A DNA stretch of 11,233 nucleotides from Hyphomonadaceae bacterium UBA2389 (GTDB lineage: Bacteria > Pseudomonadota > Alphaproteobacteria > Caulobacterales > Aquidulcibacteraceae): assembly GCA_002343395.1 (NCBI GenBank), contig DDSN01000084.1, forward strand, positions 1 through 11,233. The letters are read 5' to 3'. Made by a program: the position numbers and the translations under genes. Within the stretch, counting starts at the first letter, position 1. Each line of letters begins with the position of its first letter. Below the pieces are notes generated by a model. The model was not told the DNA's origin and did not search any database. It saw only the letters and a program-made list of their open reading frames with translations. Shown in pieces: positions 1 through 6,065 of the stretch.

Positions 1-166
1 CGCCGGCTTCCAGCCGGCAAGCGTTTCGCCTACAAACGAAACAAATCAGCGTATGTCACCACTAACGGCGTAACACGCATGGGTGCGTGGGCAATTTTGC
101 CAGGCAGCCCTCTGACTGTTCGACGCCTTTGGGGCTCCATGGGACGGAGCGTCAGATCAGTAAGTC
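1..166. other. Hairpin-rich stretch without a recognisable gene
   Basis: I see no convincing gene here. The first plus-strand frame is open from the window edge to a stop at 208-210, but its translation is Arg/Ser-rich and resembles nothing I know, so it could be the tail of an upstream gene or chance. The stretch has four perfect short inverted repeats: 2-8 with 12-18 (GCCGGCT, 3-base loop), 23-28 with 37-42 (GTTTCG, 8-base loop), 74-79 with 84-89 (CACGCA, 4-base loop) and 134-138 with 146-150 (GCTCC, 7-base loop). The first could end transcription of a gene lying to the left, though no T-run follows it. Base composition is less GC-rich than the rest of the window. Confidence 0.3.
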
Positions 167-193
167 GTGGAATCAATACGCGGAGTAGCGGAC

Positions 194-625
194 GTGGATC
201 GGGCTGTTAGCATTGCGCTTCTTACACTTGTATTTGGTTGCACGACCCAACCTTTGGGCTCTTTGGGTGTCGAACGACTATTGAGATCATACCACGCGGA
301 GATTCAGCCTTCGCGGGAAGGTTCCGCGTCGCTCATTAGTGTGGAAGGATGGTTTATTCAAACGGGGGAGTTTCGGCTGTATGCTCGTCGCCAGGACATC
401 GGCCGTCTCTTTGACCGAGCGTGCGTATCTGGGATGATTCGTGACCCCATTCTGCGGGAGGAGGCAGCTAGCTACCAAGCACTACGCGTGAGAATCACCG
501 GAACATATGCGCTCGAAAGTGACTTTCACGACCCTGCGGTCATTGGCTCCTCTCCGGTCCAGAACAACTGCGCCAACGACGTGATCATTTACGGCGAATC
601 GATAACGCTGCTGGAAGTTGACTAA
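194..625 (+). CDS. Small predicted lipoprotein of unknown function
   Basis: I do not recognise this family. A start at GTG 194 (143 aa) is preferred over the upstream GTG at 167 because GGAG at 182-185 sits 8 bases before it and because it gives a short signal peptide at once: a hydrophobic stretch at residues 5-14 ending in Val-Phe-Gly-Cys at residue 16, a passable but not ideal lipobox. The mature part has alternating hydrophobic residues suggesting a small beta-rich fold, with two cysteines (in CVSGMI and NNCAND) that could pair in the periplasm. GC content is well below that of the core genes to the right. It lies just before an RHS core fragment, the place where immunity or other accessory genes are often found, but nothing in the protein itself proves such a role. 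Confidence 0.6.
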   Translation: MDRAVSIALLTLVFGCTTQPLGSLGVERLLRSYHAEIQPSREGSASLISVEGWFIQTGEFRLYARRQDIGRLFDRACVSGMIRDPILREEAASYQALRVRITGTYALESDFHDPAVIGSSPVQNNCANDVIIYGESITLLEVD

Positions 626-720
626 GAAGCGATGGTTTCGCGTGGCGAGGACGCCGTGATTACGCAGGAAAGTGTGACGCACACGGATTTTTCAAATCGA
701 TAGATAGCGGACAATCCGAA

Positions 721-1059
721 CGTCGGTATGTGCATGGGCCGGGGGTGGACGAACCCATCGTCTGGTACGAGGGAAGTGGTACAACAGACCGGCGCTGGTT
801 GCATGCGGATCGGCTGGGCTCGGTGATCGCGGTGAGCGATGCGAGCGGGGCCGCGCTCGCGATCAACGCCTACGACGAGTACGGCGCGCCCAGCTCAAGC
901 AACGCCGGGCGCTTTCAATACACCGGGCAGATGTGGCTGCCAGAAGCGGGGCTCTACCACTACAAGGCGGCCGGCAAGGAGGGAGGCTGGATGTTCACGC
1001 AAGTTCCTGGTATGTTCTTGCATCGACGATTCCCCAGTCCACAAAGGCGCATTTGTTAA
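721..1059 (+). pseudogene. RHS repeat-associated core fragment, cut at both ends
   Basis: From 721 the frame reads RRYVHGPGVDEPIVWYEG, then WLHADRLGSVIAVSD, YDEYGAPSS, GRFQYTGQMWLPEAGLYHYKA. This is the signature of the RHS repeat-associated core, the conserved region just before the variable toxin tip of secreted RHS/YD-repeat proteins. The match starts abruptly: the same frame is open back to 622 but the upstream residues are unrelated. It ends abruptly near base 970, where the expected segment (Arg-x-Tyr-x-Pro-x-Leu-Gly-Arg-Phe-x-Gln-Thr-Asp-Pro) is missing and about 29 unrelated residues run to a stop at 1057-1059. The only in-frame start is GTG 730, inside the conserved motif and without a ribosome-binding site. 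I read it as a non-functional remnant or a displaced cassette from a larger RHS gene. The last part overlaps the control region of the next gene. Confidence 0.8.
1003..1017 (+). promoter_or_regulatory. LexA (SOS) box upstream of ogt
   Basis: The sequence is GTTC, seven bases (CTGGTAT), GTTC, an exact match to the direct-repeat LexA operator GTTC-N7-GTTC described for alphaproteobacteria such as Rhodobacter and Caulobacter. It ends 54 bases before the GTG start of the alkyltransferase gene, a normal distance for an operator overlapping a promoter. A third GTTC at 993-996 is 6 bases away from the first half-site and so is out of phase. I could not identify convincing -35 and -10 boxes beside it. 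The functional fit (a DNA repair gene) raises confidence; binding itself is inferred. Confidence 0.6.
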
Positions 1060-1071
1060 GAGAACGAGCCC

Positions 1072-1620
1072 GTGGCCTACGCATACGCCCTGTTCGACAC
1101 TGCCATTGGCCGCTGCGGCCTCGCCTGGGGCGCGCGCGGGGTGATTGGCGTTCAACTCCCCGAGAAGGATCTGCACGCCACCCGCACGCGTTTGCTGCGC
1201 CATTGCCCCGCGGCGGAGGAAAGCGAAGCGCCTCCCAAACCCATCGCCCGCGCCATAGACGAAATTCAAGCGTTGCTGCGCGGCGAAATGAGAACCTTGC
1301 GCGCCATCACGCTCGATATGAGTCGGGTCGCCCCGTTCAACGCGCGCGTCTACGAAACCACGCGCGCGATCGCGCCCGGCCAGACGCGCACCTATGGCGA
1401 CATCGCCCACGCCATCGGCGACGCAAGCGCCGCGCGCGCTGTCGGGCAAGCGCTTGGACGCAACCCGTTCGCAATCGTCGTGCCGTGCCATCGCGTTGTC
1501 GGGGCCAACGACAGACTCGTGGGTTTCTCCGCCAATGGCGGCATCGCGACGAAACTCAGATTGCTACAGATTGAAGGTTGGCGCGCCGACGAGCCAAGCC
1601 TGTTCGACGCGCTCGTCTAA
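1072..1620 (+). CDS. ogt: O6-alkylguanine-DNA alkyltransferase
   Basis: A 182-aa suicide repair enzyme that moves the alkyl group from O6-alkylguanine in DNA to its own cysteine. The active-site motif Pro-Cys-His-Arg is at residues 138-141 (nucleophile C139), in the context IVVPCHRVVGANDRLVGFS. The DNA-binding helix-turn-helix and arginine finger lie at about residues 106-128 (TYGDIAHAIG, then RAVGQAL with R122), with Tyr108 in the expected place. The N-terminal domain begins YALFDTAIGRCGLAWG, which fixes the GTG start at 1072; a weak purine-rich site (AAGAGAA, 1058-1064) precedes it. There is no Ada-type zinc/AraC domain, so this is the stand-alone form. It stands alone between the RHS remnant and a convergent gene whose stop codon overlaps its own. 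The upstream LexA box suggests induction by DNA damage. Confidence 0.93.
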   Translation: MAYAYALFDTAIGRCGLAWGARGVIGVQLPEKDLHATRTRLLRHCPAAEESEAPPKPIARAIDEIQALLRGEMRTLRAITLDMSRVAPFNARVYETTRAIAPGQTRTYGDIAHAIGDASAARAVGQALGRNPFAIVVPCHRVVGANDRLVGFSANGGIATKLRLLQIEGWRADEPSLFDALV

Positions 1621-3107
1621 GCCGGCGCGCGCCCGCTCGCGGCTATCGTGTCGGCGGCGCGCAGGGCAAGCGCCATGATCGTCAAACCCGTGTTCACCGC
1701 GCCGGCGGAGGGCAACGACGATGCATCGATGACGTACAGCCCCTCGACGCCATGGATTTGGCCGTGTCCGTCCGTCACGGACTGCGCGGGGTCGTTTCCC
1801 ATGATCGCGCCGCCTGTCTTGTGCCACAGCTGCGGCTTGCGAAGCGCCGGAATGACGGGATAACCCGCCCGACCGAAAGCCTTCATCGCCAGCTCTCGGA
1901 TGCGTTTGTAACTGCCTCCGCAAAAGCGCGGCGGCGCCTCGGCGACAATTCTATCGCCCTCGAACACGAACCCAGAGTCGCGGCTAGGCAATGCTTCCGT
2001 CATGTGAAAGCACATGAGGCTCCGCTCCGCGATCGCCTTCACGATTGGGCGAAGCACGCGCCGCGCATCGTTCCATATCGGCGCTTGTCCGGCGATTTGC
2101 AGCACGCCAACGGGATGCGTCCAACCCGGAGCGCCATCGTAATAGGTGTTCATGGCGAACGACTTGGTGTGACGCGGCCCCATCGGCGCCGCGCTCACCA
2201 GTGCGAAAAAAACACCGGTCATGTGGCCAGCGACGCCGCGACCGAGCATGCCGGCATGATTTCCAAGCCCGTCGGCATGTTTGTCGGTGCGCGACCGCCG
2301 CAGGAGCAGCGCGGTTCGGGTTTGACCGGCGCAGACGGCGATCACCGGCGCATGCAGGGTGCGCTCGTTCCCATCCTGCACAAGCACCACGCCCTCGGCG
2401 CGGCGTCCATCGATGCTCGTTATGACCCGCGCGCAATCGGTCCGCGTTAGAAGATCAACGTTTCCCGTCGCCAGCGCCGGCCGAACCGCCGCGGTTTCGG
2501 CGTCCATTTTCGCATCGCGCGTGCAGAAGTGAGCGTCGCACGTGGCGCACATGATGCACGCCCCACCCGACCCATAGTCCAGCCCTCGTGGAATATCGGA
2601 CAAACGCGCGCCGGCCGCGCGAAGCCGGGCCATCACCGCGCCGACAAGAGGATCGTGCGGCAGCGGCGCATGCGGAAAAGGACCGGCGCGGAATGGCTCG
2701 CTAGCGTCATCCCCGGCCGCGCCATGAACCCGATAAAGGCGCTCCGCTTCCGCATAATAAGGCTCAAGCGCCTCATAGCCGAACGGCCACGCCGGCGATA
2801 CGCCTGCTTCATGCTCGACGGCGCGAAAGTCGCTCTCACGAAAGCGGTAGAGGGCCGCGCCGTAGAATTTCGTGCTGCCGCCAACGCATGTGACTTCGTC
2901 GTCTGGCCGCATCAATCCATACATGTAGACGCCCGGCTGCTCGCCGGCATCGGACGGCTGCAGACGAAGAAAGTCGCCGCTCTCGACAAGAAGCACGCGC
3001 GCGCCGCGGCGCGCGAGGCCAAGCGTCAGCGTTCCTCCGCCGGCGCCGCTGCCAACGACAATCGCGTCATATGCGCCGCGCGCATCTTCAAGCCGAAGAC
3101 CGGACAT
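1617..3107 (-). CDS. GMC-family FAD-dependent oxidoreductase
   Basis: A 496-aa glucose-methanol-choline family flavoenzyme, expected to oxidise an alcohol or sugar hydroxyl with FAD; the substrate cannot be told from sequence. The Rossmann FAD motif is at residues 17-25 (VVGSGAGGG), the family segment CVGGSTKFYGAALYRFR at 74-90, and the C-terminal domain has LWHKTGGAIMGNDP with the candidate catalytic H429, followed by GLYVIDASSLPSAGAVNTGLT with N472 at the usual His/Asn position. Four cysteines, C184, C187, C190 and C195, form C-x2-C-x2-C-x4-C before an AKMDAE motif; this resembles the iron-sulfur segment of some GMC dehydrogenase subunits and may hold a cluster. No signal peptide is seen, so it is probably cytoplasmic. 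ATG 3107 is preceded by GGAG at 3117-3120. It is the last gene of the acyl-CoA dehydrogenase operon, 87 bases after the preceding gene. Its stop TAG overlaps the stop of ogt. Confidence 0.88.
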   Translation of the reverse strand: MSGLRLEDARGAYDAIVVGSGAGGGTLTLGLARRGARVLLVESGDFLRLQPSDAGEQPGVYMYGLMRPDDEVTCVGGSTKFYGAALYRFRESDFRAVEHEAGVSPAWPFGYEALEPYYAEAERLYRVHGAAGDDASEPFRAGPFPHAPLPHDPLVGAVMARLRAAGARLSDIPRGLDYGSGGACIMCATCDAHFCTRDAKMDAETAAVRPALATGNVDLLTRTDCARVITSIDGRRAEGVVLVQDGNERTLHAPVIAVCAGQTRTALLLRRSRTDKHADGLGNHAGMLGRGVAGHMTGVFFALVSAAPMGPRHTKSFAMNTYYDGAPGWTHPVGVLQIAGQAPIWNDARRVLRPIVKAIAERSLMCFHMTEALPSRDSGFVFEGDRIVAEAPPRFCGGSYKRIRELAMKAFGRAGYPVIPALRKPQLWHKTGGAIMGNDPAQSVTDGHGQIHGVEGLYVIDASSLPSAGAVNTGLTIMALALRAADTIAASGRAPA

Positions 3108-3194
3108 GCCCCATCGCTCCGTGCGTAACGCGGATAATGGCTAAACGCCGATCCCGCCACCAGACTCGCGCAACGCCCGTCGCCTCAACAGGAA

Positions 3195-4430
3195 TTATCG
3201 CCCGGTCGGCAAGTCCTTGAAGGCGATCCCTTTGTCGGCGCGCGCGTCCTGCGGGAGCCCGAGCACGCGCTCTGCGATGATGTTCTTCAGTATCTCGTCC
3301 GTACCGCCTGCGATCCGCAAGCCTGGCGCGAACATGTAGCTTTGATGAAACGCGCCCTCGAGCGGCGCCAATTCTGGATCATTAATGACGCCAAAGTGGT
3401 CCATCGCCTCGATGGCCGTATTGGCGATGTCCATCATTTGATTGGCGTTGATCACTTTTCCGATCGAGCTTTCCGGACCTGGCGTCTGCCCCTTCGACAA
3501 CGCCGTCATGGTGCGGAACTTCGCCAACTTGTAGCCCTCGGCGCGCACGATCCAGTCGGCGAGGCGCTGCCGAAACGCGGCGTCTTGGATCAACATCCCC
3601 GAACCGCTCGGCGATGCGACGCCCTTCGCGAACTCAAACACCTCCCTGTAGTCCGGCCCATAAGAGCCGCCGACCGCCAACCGTTCGTTCATCAGCGTCA
3701 CTAGCGCCACGCTCCAACCCTGGCCCGGCTCGCCGAGCCGGTTCGCGTCGGGAATACGCACGTCCGTGAAGTAAACCTCGTTGAAATCGCGGCCGCCGGA
3801 CGCCTGATGGATCTGGCGCACGTCAACGCCTGGCGCTTTCATATCGACGATGAACATCGTCAGCCCCTTGTGCTTTTCCACATCGGGGTTTGTACGCACC
3901 AACAAGATGCCGAAGTCCGAGAAATGCGCGCCGGTGGTCCACACTTTCTGGCCGTTGACGATCCAGTCGTCGCCGTCACGCACCGCCTTGGTTTTCGACG
4001 CCGCGACGTCCGAACCCGCGCCGGGCTCCGAAAAAAGTTGACACCATATCTCTTCGCCGCGGAGCGCCTTCGCGACATAGCGGTTCTTGATGGCGTCGTT
4101 CGCGAACGCGATGACGGTAGGCACGCACATGCCAAGGCCGATCGAAAACGGTTGCGACGGCGCGTCAAAGCGCGCTTCTTCTTGATTGAAGATCACCGCG
4201 TAGATCGGCGCCAATCCGCGGCCGCCCTGCTCCTTCGCCCAGGTGATGCCGGCGAAACCCGACTCCGCCTTGCGCCGTTGGTATTCCTTGGCGGCTTTCA
4301 GAAACTCCAGGGGTTTCAACTTGCGCTGCATACGTTCCGCGTCGGCGCTCTTCGGCGCGACATTCGCCTCCAAGAACGCGCGCGCCTCCGCACGGAACTT
4401 TGCTTCCTCCGGCGTGTCGTTGAAATCCAT
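3195..4430 (-). CDS. Acyl-CoA dehydrogenase (subunit with helix-G Glu)
   Basis: A 411-aa flavoprotein of the acyl-CoA dehydrogenase family, which introduces the alpha-beta double bond into an acyl-CoA and passes electrons to electron-transfer flavoprotein. The FAD/substrate segment WCQLFSEPGAGSDVA is at residues 129-143, VNGQKVWTTGA at 158-168, and the C-terminal FAD-contact region AGGTDEILKNIIAERVLG at 374-391. The usual catalytic Glu of the EGT motif is Gly here (G375). Instead E249 in LMNERLAVGG matches the helix-G base of isovaleryl-CoA dehydrogenase. The start at 4430 is chosen because GGAG at 4437-4440 is 6 bases upstream; the frame extends to 4502 but that part is not family-like and would overlap the previous gene. 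It lies 28 bases after the membrane-protein gene, in the same operon as a second dehydrogenase, with which it may form a heteromer. Confidence 0.92.
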   Translation of the reverse strand: MDFNDTPEEAKFRAEARAFLEANVAPKSADAERMQRKLKPLEFLKAAKEYQRRKAESGFAGITWAKEQGGRGLAPIYAVIFNQEEARFDAPSQPFSIGLGMCVPTVIAFANDAIKNRYVAKALRGEEIWCQLFSEPGAGSDVAASKTKAVRDGDDWIVNGQKVWTTGAHFSDFGILLVRTNPDVEKHKGLTMFIVDMKAPGVDVRQIHQASGGRDFNEVYFTDVRIPDANRLGEPGQGWSVALVTLMNERLAVGGSYGPDYREVFEFAKGVASPSGSGMLIQDAAFRQRLADWIVRAEGYKLAKFRTMTALSKGQTPGPESSIGKVINANQMMDIANTAIEAMDHFGVINDPELAPLEGAFHQSYMFAPGLRIAGGTDEILKNIIAERVLGLPQDARADKGIAFKDLPTGR

Positions 4431-4458
4431 CATGCGCTCCGTCGGTTTGCCTGTGCAG

Positions 4459-4818
4459 TCAGGCGTCAGAACTAAGCCTTGTGCTGGCGAACAAGCCGGC
4501 AATGGCGACGGCGAGCTCCAAGGTCACGAAGAGGTTCAGCCGGTGAAACTCCGCGCCCGGCCCCAGCATTGCTGGCAGCAATATCTTGTCGAAAAAGCTG
4601 ATGAAAATCACGCCGACCGCGAAGCCCCAGGCGCCCGTCATCAACGCGGCGCGGCGCGGCGTCGCGCGGTTCAGCAGCAGCGCCGCCAGCACCAGCGCCA
4701 CGGCCACGAGAAAATCGTCAAGCCACAGCGCAACAGCGCGTTCGCCCCAGGAACGGTAGATCTCTCCGCCCAATACGATGGTCGCGAAAACGACCGCGGC
4801 GATGCGATGTGCGCTCAC
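4459..4818 (-). CDS. Small four-helix membrane protein of unknown function
   Basis: I do not recognise a family. The start is GTG 4818, giving 119 aa: it overlaps the stop of the upstream dehydrogenase by 4 bases (GTGA), and AAGGA at 4826-4830 lies 7 bases before it. A longer frame to 4863 exists but lies inside the dehydrogenase gene and adds a polar, lysine-rich leader. Four hydrophobic segments are visible at about residues 5-18, 30-49, 57-76 and 93-112, with short charged loops (EIYRSWGER, NRATPRR, FFDK), so it should be an inner-membrane protein. The tight coupling between two acyl-CoA dehydrogenase genes suggests a linked job, such as substrate entry or docking of the enzymes at the membrane, but this is guesswork. 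Confidence 0.8.
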   Translation of the reverse strand: MSAHRIAAVVFATIVLGGEIYRSWGERAVALWLDDFLVAVALVLAALLLNRATPRRAALMTGAWGFAVGVIFISFFDKILLPAMLGPGAEFHRLNLFVTLELAVAIAGLFASTRLSSDA

Positions 4819-5930
4819 GCCACATTCCTTCGTTCGAGGCTTCTGACCAGCTTTTCCTTCCAAACGGCGGGGCTTCCAGCTTGGACCGCGAGAAGTTTGG
4901 CGCGTCTGTAGAACAAGTGGCAGTCCACATCCCAGGTGAAGCCCATGCCGCCATGAGTTTGGATGTTTTCCTTAGCGCACAGGTAATAGGCGTCGCTCGC
5001 GGCGGCGCGCGAGGCGGCGGCGGCGAATGGCAACTCGCCCGCTTCCGTTGAGAGCGCCCAGGCGCCATAATATGCGTTCGACCGAGCCACCTCGATCGCG
5101 ACGTACATGTCCGCCAGCTTGTGCTTAATCGCTTGGAATGAACCGATCGGCCGCGAAAACGCGTAGCGGTTCTTAGCGTAGTCCATCGCCATTTCGAGAC
5201 ACGCCTGCGATCCGCCCAATTGCTCGAACGCGAGAAGCACGGCGGCTCTGTCCAAGACCGCCTCGGCCAATTCCCATCCTTGCCCCATCGCGCCCAAGCG
5301 CTCGGCCTTGACCGCCCTAAACTCGAGTTTGGCGTGTCCGCGCGAGGGATCGACGGTCTTTAACACTGTGCGGGAAACGCCAGGCTGGCCAAGGTCAACC
5401 AAAACTAGTGACAGCCCCGCGCCTTCTTTCGCGAGCACGACGGCGTGCGACGCGCAGTCGCCGTCGGTAACCGGAATCTTCGCTCCCGTGAGCGTTCCGT
5501 TCTCAAACGTTGAAGCGATGTTCGCCGGACTTGCTGCGCCGGGGCCCTCGGACATCGCAAAGCACCCGATGCAATCGCCGGAAACGATTTTGGGAAGCAG
5601 CGCAGCCTTCTGTTGCTCGCCCCCAGCGAGCATCAGCGCCTCGGCAAGGAAGTAGACGGTCGATGAATAAGGGATCGGCGCGAGCGCCCGCCCCAGCTCT
5701 TCCGCCAGAACACAGAGCTCCAGCCGTCCCAGGCCAAGCCCTCCATGCGCCTCTGGGATGCTAACGCCCAGCCAGCCCATTTCAGCCACTGAACGCCACA
5801 AGTCTTGATCAAAAGAGACGGTTTCATTGTCGAGCACGCGCCGCGTGGCCTTCGTCCCCGCCTTTTCCGACAAGAAACGCCGCGCCTGCTCCTTGAGGTT
5901 TTTTTGGTCGTCGGAAAAATCGAAATTCAA
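4815..5930 (-). CDS. Acyl-CoA dehydrogenase (subunit lacking catalytic Glu)
   Basis: A 371-aa acyl-CoA dehydrogenase family protein. Visible family parts: N-terminal helical domain (MNFDFSDDQKNLKEQARRFL), GWLGVSIPEAHGGLGLG at about 52-68, CFAMSEGPGA at 123-132, NRYAFSRPIGSFQAIKHKLADM at about 254-275, and QTHGGMGFTWD at 324-334. At the usual catalytic site the EGT motif is replaced by AGS (351-353), and the alternative helix-G position has Asp (D227 in VLDRAAV) rather than Glu. It may therefore be a weak or non-catalytic partner of the second dehydrogenase of this operon, as in FadE-type heterotetramers. It is the first gene of the operon. The start is TTG at 5928-5930 with a strong GGAGGG at 5935-5940; no in-frame ATG lies nearby upstream. 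Confidence 0.9.
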   Translation of the reverse strand: MNFDFSDDQKNLKEQARRFLSEKAGTKATRRVLDNETVSFDQDLWRSVAEMGWLGVSIPEAHGGLGLGRLELCVLAEELGRALAPIPYSSTVYFLAEALMLAGGEQQKAALLPKIVSGDCIGCFAMSEGPGAASPANIASTFENGTLTGAKIPVTDGDCASHAVVLAKEGAGLSLVLVDLGQPGVSRTVLKTVDPSRGHAKLEFRAVKAERLGAMGQGWELAEAVLDRAAVLLAFEQLGGSQACLEMAMDYAKNRYAFSRPIGSFQAIKHKLADMYVAIEVARSNAYYGAWALSTEAGELPFAAAASRAAASDAYYLCAKENIQTHGGMGFTWDVDCHLFYRRAKLLAVQAGSPAVWKEKLVRSLERRNVA

Positions 5931-5951
5931 GACGCCCTCCGCCGAAACGTG

Positions 5952-5968
5952 GTTAGCCGCATCCTAAC
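5952..5968 (-). promoter_or_regulatory. Operator-like dyad before the dehydrogenase operon
   Basis: GTTAG at 5952-5956 and CTAAC at 5964-5968 form a perfect 5-bp inverted repeat around a 7-base spacer, 21 bases upstream of the TTG start of the first operon gene. On the minus strand it overlaps a possible -10 box, TAGGAT at 5966-5961, paired with a poor -35 (TTCGCG) 17 bases upstream. The arrangement would suit a dimeric repressor, for example of the TetR family that often controls acyl-CoA genes, but no regulator gene is in the window and a dyad this short can occur by chance. Confidence 0.25.
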
Positions 5969-6065
5969 GCGTCGCCGCCGGATCGCGAAAGGGCGCCTTG
6001 GCGTCAACGAACCCTAAAGCCAACTGGGCTAAGCTCACTTCAAGAATAGTGGGTGGAGTAACCTC

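Noticed and set aside
1..166. Integron attC site or CRISPR repeat as explanation of the hairpins
   Set aside because: There is no RYYYAAC/GTTRRRY pair in the right arrangement and no repeated unit with spacers; the stems are all different.
167..193. Upstream GTG start at 167 for the small lipoprotein
   Set aside because: No Shine-Dalgarno is at a proper distance, and it would put nine polar residues before the signal peptide; GTG 194 has GGAG 8 bases upstream.
993..1006. A second SOS box using GTTC at 993-996 and 1003-1006
   Set aside because: The spacing is 6 bases, not the required 7.
721..1059. Intact small RHS toxin gene
   Set aside because: There is no start with a ribosome-binding site, the core is cut on both sides, and the remaining C-terminus of about 29 residues is too short and featureless to call a toxin domain.
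895..1491. Open frame of 198 codons on the minus strand opposite ogt
   Set aside because: It lies antisense to a gene with clear motifs, starts opposite the RHS fragment, and its Arg/Gly/Ala-rich translation is typical of a shadow frame in GC-rich DNA.
1578..2450. Open frame of 290 codons on the plus strand opposite the GMC gene
   Set aside because: It is antisense to conserved GMC motifs, is Arg/His-rich and has no recognisable domain.
2529..3128. Open frame of 199 codons on the plus strand opposite the GMC N-terminus
   Set aside because: It is opposite the FAD-binding motif of a clear gene, with shadow-like composition.
4431..4502. Longer N-terminus for the second acyl-CoA dehydrogenase, starting at 4502
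   Set aside because: The extra residues are not family-like, they would overlap the membrane-protein gene, and a good GGAG lies 6 bases before the ATG at 4430.
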